A DNA stretch of 64,000 nt from an uncultured Draconibacterium sp. (GTDB lineage Bacteria; Bacteroidota; Bacteroidia; Bacteroidales; Prolixibacteraceae), in the NCBI RefSeq assembly GCF_963677155.1, contig NZ_OY781884.1, positions 4,274,501 to 4,338,500 of the forward strand, given 5' to 3'. The position numbers were made by a program, and so were the translations under genes. Each line of letters begins with the position of its first letter. The stretch's first letter is position 1. This document shows, piece by piece, positions 45,021-54,065 of the stretch. The notes under the pieces are model-generated. The model had not been told where the DNA came from, did not search any database, and saw only the letters and a list, made by a program, of their open reading frames with translations.

Positions 45021-47229
45021 TTTTTATATTATCCGAAAAATTCGTGTTACTATCTTTTATATTAATGTTTTTGATTATTGTTTTTGATTTTGAAGTTGAA
45101 GTATAACTTCTATATTCGTGCAATAAATTTGAAATTCCAATGTCTTCAAAACTGTTTTGGCATTCAATCTTAGTTTTAAGTTTACTTTCAGCTTTTAGTA
45201 CTTTCTCATAATCGAAGTAATAAGGGCTTTTTGAAGACCTGCATTCTTTACAAATACATGGTATCATTTCAATTACGTTTGGTGAATTCAAGGTTTTGTG
45301 TATATAGTCGATTTCTCTTCTAATTATTTCTAATAAATTACTTTTTTTATATCCTTTGATTTGAATTACTAATCGTCTATTTAGAGGTTCACTAACTATG
45401 AGACTTGTAGATTCACTCCTTTCAATTATAACCCCATGTTTCCAATATAAATCGTTTTTTATTAAGTCGTGGATTCTAACTATAAATCGAGTTATTATTC
45501 CTTTTGGCATAAAATCATATCTATACTCAAAAATTAACATATCATCATCTTTCCAATTTTCAATTTTATCAGGCATTTCTGGACGTAACAGTTCAGGTAT
45601 AATATATTGGCAAGTGTTTGGAATTTGGAAACATAATTCAAATTTTTTCATTAACTCAAGTAGATGAATATATTTATCTTCAGGATAATTATCCCAAATA
45701 AGTTTGAGTTCATGAAAATCAAAATTGCCAAAATTGTCAATTATATGTCTTGTATCAGCTACTTTGTAAACTGCATTTGTTGCCCATTCAGGTTCAAGAA
45801 ATACAATATCGCTAAGAATTGGATTATCTCGAAAGTTGAGAAAAACTCCTAAATCATGATAATACATGCCTAAATAGTTTGCCTTTTCCTCTTCTAATCC
45901 GTATTTCGCACATATTTCTAGATATTGATTATAAGATATATGGCTCTTCTTTAGTTGTCCTAAATCAGTTCTAATTCTTTGCCATTCTACAGGGAGTTCA
46001 TCTCCGATATGAGGTAGATTATCTATTTCAGTAATTATACTTCTAATTAATTCATCTATTCCTAAATTCTTTGTAGCACTTATTCTATAGAATCCTTTAA
46101 TGTTTGGAAATTTTCTTAAAAGGGATTTTTCATCAATATTAAGAATTCGCTCATCCATCTTATTAAGTACCATAATGACAGGAGCATTATCACCTAAAAG
46201 TTTAATTACATTTAACCAGTAATCAAATGATATAAGATTGTCATTTTTTCTAGCCTCCCATACAAAAATATAAAGTGACCTTTTAGTTAAGAAAAATTGG
46301 TGAGTGGTATGATAAATTTCTTGCCCCCCAAAATCCCAAAGATTTATTTTGAATTTGTCGCTTTTCTTTGTAGATAAAGTCCAGTTGTTTATTTCAATGC
46401 CTTCTGTAGTTATCTCACTTATATTAACTTTGTTATAAATTAGTCTTTTACATAAACAGGTTTTTCCGACTCCTCCTTCTCCAACAATTAATACTTTTGA
46501 TTCATAGATTTTGATTGTTTCATTTTCATAAATTGACTGTAAATAGTTAATTATAGAAGAAGTCCCTTGATGAACTATTTCAATTGGAGGATAAACTAAA
46601 GGATTTTTATAATAGAAAAGGCTTTCAATTGATTTTATCTTGCCAAATTCTTTTGGAATTTTTTTTATATTATTATTACTAAAATTAAAATGTTTCAATT
46701 TCGACAATTCACTAATTTCTCTAGGTATATCCTCAATTTTGTTATTGGAAATATTTAGGGTTACAAGATTTTTTAATCCACCTATATTGCTAGGTAGATT
46801 TTTTATACTATTTCTTGTCAATAATAGTTCTCTTAATGATTTCAAGTTTCCTATTGAGCTATCAATTTCATAAACGTAATTATCTTCTATTTGCAGTGAT
46901 TTAAGATTGTTTAAAAAATAGATGGATTTAGGTATGCACTGCAACCAGTTCTTATTCAATTTTAACACTTCCAAACTTTGAATTTGTTCTATTTCTGAAT
47001 GTATCTTTGTTATAAAATTGAAAGAAGCGTCAATATATTTTAATTTTTTGAGTCTTGAGATATCATTTGGAATTTCACTTAATTTATTATTTGAAATAAT
47101 AAGTTGTTCCAAATTTATAAGTTCAAACACTTCCTCTGGAATTGTAAATAAAGAAAGGTGATTTAAATTTAAAATAGTTGAGTTCTCTTTTTGAGCTCGT
47201 TGGATAATAGTAATTATTTTTGAAGTCAT
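44998..47229 (-). CDS. Roco-family protein: LRR, Roc GTPase, COR (cassette 12)
   Basis: 743 residues. Leucine-rich repeats occupy about 1-225 (e.g. LKSLRELLLTRNSIKNLPSN, LVTLNISNNKIEDIPREISE). A Roc GTPase domain spans about 245-400, with P-loop VLIVGEGGVGKTCLCKRL, switch II LWDFGGQEIYHTTHQ and MVLNKMDER as the NKxD box. A COR domain then starts near DELPVEWQRIRTDLGQL and contains DIVFLEPEWATNAVYKV. A Cys pair (IPCICKECRSS) lies near residue 655. Roco proteins are GTP-dependent dimeric switches; bacterial examples occur in conflict contexts. It is first in a two-gene cassette. Confidence 0.9.
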   Translation of the reverse strand: MTSKIITIIQRAQKENSTILNLNHLSLFTIPEEVFELINLEQLIISNNKLSEIPNDISRLKKLKYIDASFNFITKIHSEIEQIQSLEVLKLNKNWLQCIPKSIYFLNNLKSLQIEDNYVYEIDSSIGNLKSLRELLLTRNSIKNLPSNIGGLKNLVTLNISNNKIEDIPREISELSKLKHFNFSNNNIKKIPKEFGKIKSIESLFYYKNPLVYPPIEIVHQGTSSIINYLQSIYENETIKIYESKVLIVGEGGVGKTCLCKRLIYNKVNISEITTEGIEINNWTLSTKKSDKFKINLWDFGGQEIYHTTHQFFLTKRSLYIFVWEARKNDNLISFDYWLNVIKLLGDNAPVIMVLNKMDERILNIDEKSLLRKFPNIKGFYRISATKNLGIDELIRSIITEIDNLPHIGDELPVEWQRIRTDLGQLKKSHISYNQYLEICAKYGLEEEKANYLGMYYHDLGVFLNFRDNPILSDIVFLEPEWATNAVYKVADTRHIIDNFGNFDFHELKLIWDNYPEDKYIHLLELMKKFELCFQIPNTCQYIIPELLRPEMPDKIENWKDDDMLIFEYRYDFMPKGIITRFIVRIHDLIKNDLYWKHGVIIERSESTSLIVSEPLNRRLVIQIKGYKKSNLLEIIRREIDYIHKTLNSPNVIEMIPCICKECRSSKSPYYFDYEKVLKAESKLKTKIECQNSFEDIGISNLLHEYRSYTSTSKSKTIIKNINIKDSNTNFSDNIKIENNYEN

Positions 47230-47258
47230 ATTTTGGTTTAAAGTTGTTTATTTCACAC

Positions 47259-48571
47259 TGTTCGTTAAGGCACATAGTTTACAAAGTTAAAGTCACATCC
47301 TTTACACTATTTTCGGACTTAACCTTGTTGATGATTCTTTATAAGTTAAATCATTTTGATTAAAGTATCCTAAAAGTACATTTCTGAAAAATACCTTCCA
47401 AACATCGTTTCCGATTTCTATAGCAGCGACGTATTTTCCTGTTAAAGCACGGGATAAATACACCCAATAATACGACCTCCATCTTATGGCTCCACTTTTG
47501 GTTACATACATCACTTTCATGCCAGGAGAATAGGTCCACTCTTTAATTCTCTCCGGGAATGGTTTGTTAGATCGTATATGCACCTCTGCCGGCGTCATCA
47601 TATCTAAAGCTTCATGTGGTCTGACGTTATTATACTCCTTCACAAAAGCATTTAACGTGCGTTGTTGTGTCTTCATATCAAATGCTGATGGCATAGCGCA
47701 AGATGCCTTTAGATCGCGGTGCATTCGTTCATGTCTTCCGTTCTGTTCGGGATGCGATGGATCCGAGAATACGGGAAAAATCCCCAGTTCAATAAACCAA
47801 TATGACAACCTCGAGAAACGCTGTATTGAGGTTGCAGCAGCAAATGGAGATCCATTGTCAGTATGGACTTGTTTGGGAAGTCCAAACATCCTGAAAACCC
47901 TTGTAAACTCTTTCTTTACGGATTTCAAGTCTTCATGTAAATGAGCTTTGGCCGTGAACAGGAAACGACTTCTTGAGTCGGCAATGGTCAATGGGTGACA
48001 ATATATTTTATTGCCCATTTTAAACTTTCCTTTATAGTCGGCACTCCATACCTCATTACACTGTTGTGGATCAAAAATAGGGTAGGTAGGCTTTATCCTC
48101 CTTAACCTTTTTTGAGGTTGCACCAGACCGTTTTTTTTCAGAATATTGTGTACTGTGACCACCGAAGGAATTTGATTTTCAGTAAAGTCGTTAAACAACA
48201 AAACCCTTAGTTTTTTTGCTCCCCAGGTCTTGTGCCTTTCTTTCAATTTTAAAACTTTATCCACCACTTTAGGGTCTGTTTGGTTGGGATGGTGTATTGG
48301 CGCTTTAGAATCGTCCAATAGACCTTCTAACCCAAATTTTTCATACTTGTTAATCAGTTTGTACGCTGTCGGTCTTGAAATTTCAAAAACCCGGCATAAT
48401 TCTGAAATGGAATATTTTTGAGAGTTCCATTCACAGATAAATTCAATTTTTTGTTCCATAGTTGTTGTTTCTTTCCAAGGCATAATGATCTTTTTTTAGA
48501 TCAATTTACGACTTCAAAAAGTGTAAACTATGTCCCTTTAACTTTGTAAAGGATGTCCCTTTATCATACCA
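47259..48571 (-). mobile_element. IS481-family element, about 1313 bp
   Basis: Inner parts of the terminal repeats match over ~40 bp with six differences: AAGGCACATAGTTTACAAAG at the left versus AAGGGACATCCTTTACAAAG as complement of the right end, each continuing with a second half-repeat in which AG and CC are swapped. Outermost bases are approximate. No target duplication is seen (left flank TTTCACAC, right flank AATTATTGG). The cassette-end check fails across this element, so the insertion is probably associated with a deletion. Confidence 0.75.
47302..48483 (-). CDS. IS481-family transposase
   Basis: 393 residues. An N-terminal HTH (YSISELCRVFEISRPTAYKL with INKYEKFG) precedes an rve integrase core with catalytic Asp in EVWSADYKGKF, Asp in QVHTDNGSPFAA and Glu in HPEQNGRHERMHRDLK. 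Complete in length, so potentially active. Confidence 0.95.
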   Translation of the reverse strand: MPWKETTTMEQKIEFICEWNSQKYSISELCRVFEISRPTAYKLINKYEKFGLEGLLDDSKAPIHHPNQTDPKVVDKVLKLKERHKTWGAKKLRVLLFNDFTENQIPSVVTVHNILKKNGLVQPQKRLRRIKPTYPIFDPQQCNEVWSADYKGKFKMGNKIYCHPLTIADSRSRFLFTAKAHLHEDLKSVKKEFTRVFRMFGLPKQVHTDNGSPFAAATSIQRFSRLSYWFIELGIFPVFSDPSHPEQNGRHERMHRDLKASCAMPSAFDMKTQQRTLNAFVKEYNNVRPHEALDMMTPAEVHIRSNKPFPERIKEWTYSPGMKVMYVTKSGAIRWRSYYWVYLSRALTGKYVAAIEIGNDVWKVFFRNVLLGYFNQNDLTYKESSTRLSPKIV

Positions 48572-48576
48572 AATTA

Positions 48577-48713
48577 TTGGTAACGGTCACTTGTAAGTTG
48601 TCGTTGCGGATTTCGGAGTTCGTTCCTGTCCGGCAGGACGGAACGATGTTGCGAGAATCCAGCGAACGACACACCACGAACCCCGCAATGCGATTTACAA
48701 TTTGTTACCACCA
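48577..48713 (-). repeat. attC-like site 13 (type D)
   Basis: Arms CTTGTAAGTTGTCGTTGCGG and CCCGCAATGCGATTTACAA pair, and the centre is GTTCCTGTCCGGCAGGACGGAAC-like. Its left core TTGGTAAC does not complement the cassette 12 start GTTAGCAG. The right core is GTTACCACCA (start of cassette 13). Confidence 0.85.
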
Positions 48714-48718
48714 GTTTT

Positions 48719-49798
48719 TTATTCTGTAATTTTTTCTAATAAATTGAAGTATTCATATAATTTTTCCAATATCAATTCATCATTTTGGTCAATAATTACA
48801 TCCATGTGTAAATAAACACGATTATTAACCTTGTCTAAGAAGTTATTAGGGAATTTCTCCATCAATATTTTTTCATATGAAACCCAATCCTTTAGATTCC
48901 AGGTTGTTATGTAAATTCTAAATTCTCCTAAAGCACTAGTCCTTGTATTTTTAAACGAAGATTCAATACCAATTCTCGGCTTGTTTTTATTAAATGAATC
49001 AAATCCTAAATCCCAACCTTGCCAAGCCCACCAGTCTTTGCCTGTTTTGATAGAAATTTGTTCTTTCAATTCTGAGATTTTATCTCTCTGAATTCTAAGA
49101 ATTCGTTCTTTATAATTCTCATGTGCAAGAATTAATTCATCTATTTGAGAAGAGTTGTCAAAGAAAAATTCTGAAAGTTTTTTGTCTGCTGGATTTAATG
49201 GATTCATATTTTCTAATGTTTGAATAAAGTCATAAAGTTGTATTAGATATTTTTGGTTGCAAGTCGAAATATAACCCCCAATATTACGTTTTAGGATTTC
49301 GAAAAACTCGGAATAAGTTATTGCAATAAAATCATTGCTTTTGATTAATTCACATTCTTCTTTTTTAGTGATTTTATCTACTGATAAAACAAGTTTTATA
49401 GTATTTTCAATATTATATTCTTGCAATCTTTTTTTATAGGAATCAAGAGGATTATACAATGACGCAGTTATTTTATTCTCTATTCCAATTATGAAGTCAG
49501 GACTATAAATTACTAAATCTATCCTTTTACCATCAGCGTTGTCTTCTGTGATAATTTTTATTTGTTCCTCTTGATAAGGTATATCGGGTTTATCTAATAA
49601 CTCTAAAAGTGAGCTGATAAATAAATCTTTGAGTCTGTGTTCTTTTCTAGGGTTGAAGTAAAAACAAAGAATCCTGCTACAAATCTCTTCAAAACGTCGC
49701 TTGGGATAGCTGCATATTTCTAAAAATGACGTGTCAATATTGTTCTTGGGAACTTTTTTAAAGTCATTTAACAGTTTGAGTGCTAATTCTAAATTCAT
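48719..49798 (-). CDS. PD-(D/E)XK-type nuclease-like protein (cassette 13)
   Basis: 359 residues. The segment GKRIDLVIYSPDFIIGIENK has the Asp and Glu-x-Lys spacing of the PD-(D/E)XK nuclease core, preceded by a helix with EEICSRILCFYFNPRKEH. The C-terminal ~100 residues (DWWAWQGWDLGFDSFNK, SALGEFRIYITTWNLKDWVS) form a separate Trp-rich domain. Similar orphan proteins occur among bacterial defence genes and viral nuclease families. IS3 copy 2 is inserted directly upstream, separating it from site 14. Confidence 0.7.
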   Translation of the reverse strand: MNLELALKLLNDFKKVPKNNIDTSFLEICSYPKRRFEEICSRILCFYFNPRKEHRLKDLFISSLLELLDKPDIPYQEEQIKIITEDNADGKRIDLVIYSPDFIIGIENKITASLYNPLDSYKKRLQEYNIENTIKLVLSVDKITKKEECELIKSNDFIAITYSEFFEILKRNIGGYISTCNQKYLIQLYDFIQTLENMNPLNPADKKLSEFFFDNSSQIDELILAHENYKERILRIQRDKISELKEQISIKTGKDWWAWQGWDLGFDSFNKNKPRIGIESSFKNTRTSALGEFRIYITTWNLKDWVSYEKILMEKFPNNFLDKVNNRVYLHMDVIIDQNDELILEKLYEYFNLLEKITE

Positions 49799-49858
49799 AT
49801 TGTGTCTTTCGTTTCAAAATGTCTAGTCCTAGAATATGGCTACAGGTTAAAAATTAAA

Positions 49859-50716
49859 TTAAGCTGCCTCATTATACACGTTTTGAGGCGTTTTATAGTC
49901 TAAAGATAAATGAAGTCTTTTGTTATTGTAAATATTGATTGCATTTTTTGTAGCACGCTTAGCCTCTTTTAAACTAGCAAATGTTTGGTCCAGGAAAAAC
50001 TCATCTTTTAAAATACCATTAACACGTTCAGCAATAGCATTCTCATAACAATGATTTTCTTCGGTCATGCTAATTTTGAAGTCTTTGTTTTTTAATATTC
50101 TGACATATTGATTAGAGCAGTATTGAGCTCCACGGTCAGAATGATGGATCAATCCATTGGCAGGCTTTGCGTTTGCCAGGGCCTTTTTGAGAGCCCGCAA
50201 ACACCCAGCCAGCTCAAGAGAGTTGCTAATATCGTAACCAACAATTTTTCTTGAGTATAAGTCAGTAATGAGAGCTAAATAGCAAAAGCCGTTGTATGTT
50301 CTGATGTAGGTAATATCGCTAACCCATACCTGATTTGGCCTTGTTATTTTAAGGTCTTTAATCAAATTATTGTACTTGTGAAAATGATGATATGAATCGG
50401 TTGTTTTACAACTTGTTTTCTTACGTACAATCAACATGTCGTATTTACGTAAGATCCTGTAAAGTTCATCACGTCCAACCTTTAATCCCATTAGATTAAA
50501 TGTTATATGTAGCGCCATCATCAACTTTCGAGTACCAACGCGCGGTTGAGTTAGTCGCTCATAATTGACAAGCTTTATGACTTTCTTTTCTACTTCTAGT
50601 CGGGCAGCACTCCTCTTCTTGTATTTATAATAGGCATCCCGATGTAGTCCAAAGCATTGACAAGTCGTCTCGCAACTTGCCAGCTTTGTTTTTTTTGCTG
50701 TATCAACTGCTTTCAT
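49859..50716 (-). CDS. IS3-family transposase OrfB, copy 2
   Basis: 285 residues, same amino-acid sequence as the OrfB proteins at 35680 and 54066. The DDE triad is intact. Confidence 0.95.
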   Translation of the reverse strand: MKAVDTAKKTKLASCETTCQCFGLHRDAYYKYKKRSAARLEVEKKVIKLVNYERLTQPRVGTRKLMMALHITFNLMGLKVGRDELYRILRKYDMLIVRKKTSCKTTDSYHHFHKYNNLIKDLKITRPNQVWVSDITYIRTYNGFCYLALITDLYSRKIVGYDISNSLELAGCLRALKKALANAKPANGLIHHSDRGAQYCSNQYVRILKNKDFKISMTEENHCYENAIAERVNGILKDEFFLDQTFASLKEAKRATKNAINIYNNKRLHLSLDYKTPQNVYNEAA

Positions 50717-51087
50717 TAGCGTTTCTTGCCTAAATTTTTTTTTAATTCTTCGGCGTTTTTGAAACCTAGTTTTTCAGCTGATACTTCAAGATATGAATCC
50801 AGTACCAACTGGTCCAGATCTTTCTTAACAAGGGCTTCTTTGAGCTTTTTAACTTCTTTTTGTAGTGCTTTAATTCTGGTGATTTCGTCTTTAGTTTCCA
50901 CGTTTATACGAGTGTTCATTAAGTCAGTTCTGTTGTATTTTTTGATCCATTCATTGATTGTACTGTTTTGAATGCCATAAATACGTCCGAGCTGCCGTTT
51001 GTTATACTTACCGGTACTAAGTTCGGATAAAATTTTGAGTTTGAAACTTTCCGAATAACGTCTGTAAACTTGATCATTTTTATACAT
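50716..51087 (-). CDS. IS3-family transposase OrfA, copy 2
   Basis: 123 residues, same as the OrfA at 54923. It differs from the copy at 36537 in MYKNDQ (D for N), VETKDE (T for P), EVKKL (K for E) and KKNLGKKR (N for K). Confidence 0.9.
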   Translation of the reverse strand: MYKNDQVYRRYSESFKLKILSELSTGKYNKRQLGRIYGIQNSTINEWIKKYNRTDLMNTRINVETKDEITRIKALQKEVKKLKEALVKKDLDQLVLDSYLEVSAEKLGFKNAEELKKNLGKKR

Positions 51088-51130
51088 AATTACATGAATT
51101 ATGTAGCCTTTATTCCGGACGAGTCAAAAT

Positions 51131-51267
51131 TGGTGGTAACGGTCACTTGTATGTGGTCGGGCGGGATTTTGAAAAGAAATCCTGTCAGACCCGCAGGAAA
51201 GTGGGCGCAAGGTCTGACTTGTCAGACCGCTAAAACCCCCGCCTGCCATATACAAATTGTTACCTGC
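51131..51267 (-). repeat. attC-like site 14 (type B)
   Basis: Type B arms; the segment after the left arm is GATTTTGAAAAGAAATCC. Cores: TGGTGGTAAC (complement of the cassette 13 start across the IS insertion) and GTTACCTGC (start of cassette 14). Confidence 0.85.
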
Positions 51268-51298
51268 TGTGCTTTTTCTTTCAAACTTTTAACTATAA

Positions 51299-53029
51299 TT
51301 AAAATCCTCCAATCGGGAGGTGTTTATCACTAGTTTTGATATCCATATTTTTTTCATTGGTAAAACCTAACCCACCTTTCTGGTATGCATTATCAAAGAT
51401 GTCTGCTAAGTCTGGCGTGAGTGCAAACACAGTTTCATCATCATTAACTTGTTTCATGTCAATTTTACCATTTAAAAATGCACCACATACTTCTAGTTCA
51501 TCAGCAGTTAGCAATCGTTCATGAAGTTTTTGACGCATTAGAAGAAACTGTGTTAGGTCAGATGGCTTTTTCCCTTTTTTCTCCATAAGCAACAAGAATG
51601 TTTCTAAGTCATCAATGCAAATACTTAATGGAAATTCATCATCTTCATAAATCTCAAGTAGAATTGATAAATCAGTTTGTATTTGTCCAAACCTTTCCAA
51701 TGTTACTATTAATGAAAAAGCATTTGCATAATTCTTTGTTCGAATATCTATTAAATGCTTTTTTAATCCTTGGTCTTTATAAATTTTCAAAACTTTCTTG
51801 TCGATAAATTTTGATTTCACCCTATAAGTTTGGTCATAACCCTTTTGGATAGTTTCATCAAAGTTAGACAGTATTAAAGGATATGCTTTATCTGGTTCAC
51901 GTCTAGGTTCATCACGTTTTGAGGCTTTCGCTTCAACAATTAATGCTAATCCTTTATACAAGAAAAGCAAATCTTGTTCATGCGCATCTTGTGTGTAGAA
52001 TCCGTTGTAAACAAAAGCCTTACTCTTGAAGAAACGTTGAAAGACTTTAACAATCTTCTCCTCCATTTTTTTCCCTCGCACAGCATAAATCTTTTCTCTT
52101 AAATCATTTTGTGAAATACAAAACTCAAATAGATTATTATAAATGGCTTGTATTATATGATTCATCTCAATTGCTTGAAATTCATCGTCACTTATTTTAA
52201 AAATTGGATTCTGGTAGATTGGATTTTTCTCAGTGTAATAAAGGAAGTTAGTTTTTTGTCTTTCGCATGTTAATGCTTGAATAAAGGAATCTGCTTTTGC
52301 TTCACCAAATTTGTCAATGAGGCTCTTTCTTGTGAAGCGTTGCATTTTACCCTTATCATACATCCAACTAAAAAGGTCTTCAAAATGCTGTGGCATGTGC
52401 TTTTGCCAATCCCAGGGCATAATTCCTTTTGATTCCATCTCTGCCCCAAACTCTTCCCAAGATTGTTGCCCTTCCTTTGGATTGATTTTTTCCTCTAAAA
52501 ATTCATTAGGAATTTTATCGATGAAGTTATAAATATCAATGAACTCAATGACATTTAACCCAAAATGGTTCTGTATTTCGGTATTGAATGGAGTGAAATA
52601 TTCAGATATGCGTTCAATTATTTGTTCTTCATAATTTAAAAGTCCTTGATTGAAATAACTTAAAAATGTTGGCATTGCAGCCATTCTTTTTGTTTTCCAA
52701 TCTTCGTCAATTATATCATCTGGTTTTGGGTAAAAGAATTCTACGTATCCATTTTCAATTTCATTCAGAAGTTTTTTAATATGTTCAAATTCATCATCCG
52801 TAAAATGGTCTTTAAGTTTATCTTGGTCTGGTTGCTTCGATGTAATATTTAAACCGGCCAGATAAAGTAACTGTCTTTGGGGAGATGAAAGTCCATTTAA
52901 AGTTTGCATTGGATTTCCAAACTTAATATATGGCATAAGAGAACTAATGTCACCAAGAAACATTGTAGTATCAAACTGGCTGATAAATTCCTTTAGTTCT
53001 TCGGATTTCTCTGTTATGTCTATAGGCAT
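51299..53029 (-). CDS. Large protein with a restriction-endonuclease-like core (cassette 14)
   Basis: 576 residues, cytosolic. A helical N-terminal half (residues 1-320, e.g. SWEEFGAEMESKGIMPWDWQ) precedes a nuclease-like segment: KKMEEKIVKVFQRFFKSKAF then HEQDLLFLYKGLALIVEAKA, with Asp and Glu-x-Lys in the PD-(D/E)XK order (about 335-385). A helical C-terminal region (DDLETFLLLMEKKGKKPSD) follows. The overall family is not recognised. Size and core suggest a DNA-targeting conflict protein; this is inference. Confidence 0.65.
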   Translation of the reverse strand: MPIDITEKSEELKEFISQFDTTMFLGDISSLMPYIKFGNPMQTLNGLSSPQRQLLYLAGLNITSKQPDQDKLKDHFTDDEFEHIKKLLNEIENGYVEFFYPKPDDIIDEDWKTKRMAAMPTFLSYFNQGLLNYEEQIIERISEYFTPFNTEIQNHFGLNVIEFIDIYNFIDKIPNEFLEEKINPKEGQQSWEEFGAEMESKGIMPWDWQKHMPQHFEDLFSWMYDKGKMQRFTRKSLIDKFGEAKADSFIQALTCERQKTNFLYYTEKNPIYQNPIFKISDDEFQAIEMNHIIQAIYNNLFEFCISQNDLREKIYAVRGKKMEEKIVKVFQRFFKSKAFVYNGFYTQDAHEQDLLFLYKGLALIVEAKASKRDEPRREPDKAYPLILSNFDETIQKGYDQTYRVKSKFIDKKVLKIYKDQGLKKHLIDIRTKNYANAFSLIVTLERFGQIQTDLSILLEIYEDDEFPLSICIDDLETFLLLMEKKGKKPSDLTQFLLMRQKLHERLLTADELEVCGAFLNGKIDMKQVNDDETVFALTPDLADIFDNAYQKGGLGFTNEKNMDIKTSDKHLPIGGF

Positions 53030-53064
53030 GTTTTTATTATATAAGTTGTAGTTATTTCAGCATT

Positions 53065-53260
53065 GCAGGTAACGGTTGGTGTAAGTGTAGTGCGGAGCTT
53101 TGAAATGGCAACTTGTCAGGGTTGCACGGAGCCAAGCCGGCGTAGCACTACATTTTATTTTTAGTTCCAATCCGTCAACGACGGATTGGCGGTGGTTGAA
53201 CAATGCGAAAACGTTGGTGCACCAAGCCCGCCCGCATTACATTTGCACGTTGTTATGCGC
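53065..53260 (-). repeat. attC-like site 15 (long, singleton type)
   Basis: About 196 bp. Outer arms GTGTAAGTGTAGTGCGG and CCGCATTACATTTGCAC pair. The centre carries an extra perfect hairpin CCAATCCGTC AAC GACGGATTGG (53167-53189). Cores: GCAGGTAAC (complement of the cassette 14 start) and GTTATGCGC (start of cassette 15). Confidence 0.8.
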
Positions 53261-53286
53261 TGGTTTTATTATTTTATTTACATTTA

Positions 53287-54000
53287 TTATTTTACTTCTC
53301 GTCCATAAAAATCTTCGTCAAGCACACGGTAACCAACAACAAAGTAATGGTCAGAATCGTGTAGTGAATCATCATTTAAATCTGCTGGTGGGTTATTGGG
53401 ACCACAAAACTTACGACAAATAAAACCCTCCACGTTTGCTTCCCACCCTGCAGTAATAAGTAAAAGTGGAATATTTTTACTTATCTCAAAATCAGTCTCA
53501 GCGAATTTTCTGATGAAATAAGTATTGTATTCTGGTCGGGTTAAAATAGTTTCAATGGATTGAAATTTACTTGGATACAACGTAATCCGCAGATTTATTT
53601 TATTTACCTTGGTAGGATAAACAGGCATTTCACTTATAATTCTTATGTTGCTTAAATATTTGTACTCAGCTCGATGACTATCATTAAATCCCCAAGTCAT
53701 AGAAGAGCCACCTTGGAGAACACTATCTCTGACGAGTTTTCTATGTTCATATTCTTCTACATAAATTTCCAGTTTATAATCTTTGTCTTTAGGAATAGGC
53801 ATATTCCATTTATAAACATTAATGCCCAATTGCATCAAGGCATCTCTGAAATCGTTCATGTTGAATATTGTAAAGTCTTCTTCATACTCATTCTCCTTTT
53901 CTTGAACTTCAAAATCCAGATTTTCATTTTGCCCAATTGCTATTACAGCAAAAAATGAAACAAAAATGGTTGTCAAAAAGAGTGTTTTTTTTGTTCTCAT
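53287..54000 (-). CDS. Exported protein of unknown function, 237 residues (cassette 15)
   Basis: Signal peptide MRTKKTLFLTTIFVSFFAVI ending near AIGQ, then an acidic stretch (EVQEKENEYEEDF) and a beta-rich domain (YKLEIYVEEYEHRKLVRDSV). Two Cys (FICRKFCGPNNPP) near residue 195 could form a disulfide in the periplasm. Family not recognised. IS3 copy 3 is inserted directly upstream. Confidence 0.65.
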   Translation of the reverse strand: MRTKKTLFLTTIFVSFFAVIAIGQNENLDFEVQEKENEYEEDFTIFNMNDFRDALMQLGINVYKWNMPIPKDKDYKLEIYVEEYEHRKLVRDSVLQGGSSMTWGFNDSHRAEYKYLSNIRIISEMPVYPTKVNKINLRITLYPSKFQSIETILTRPEYNTYFIRKFAETDFEISKNIPLLLITAGWEANVEGFICRKFCGPNNPPADLNDDSLHDSDHYFVVGYRVLDEDFYGREVK

Positions 54001-54065
54001 GGTTGTATTATTTTAGGTTTTTAAACTGTCTAGTCCTAGAATATGGCTACAGGTTAAAAATTAAA

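Larger units (their letters stand above)
49820..51126 (-). mobile_element. IS3-family (IS150-like) element, copy 2, 1307 bp
   Basis: Same ends and length as the copy at 35641-36947. Flanked by ...TTTCAAAA and AAATTGG..., so AAA could be a 3-bp target duplication. The right end is exactly 14 nt from the end of the TAAC core of site 14. It is transcribed toward the downstream nuclease-like gene. Confidence 0.9.
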
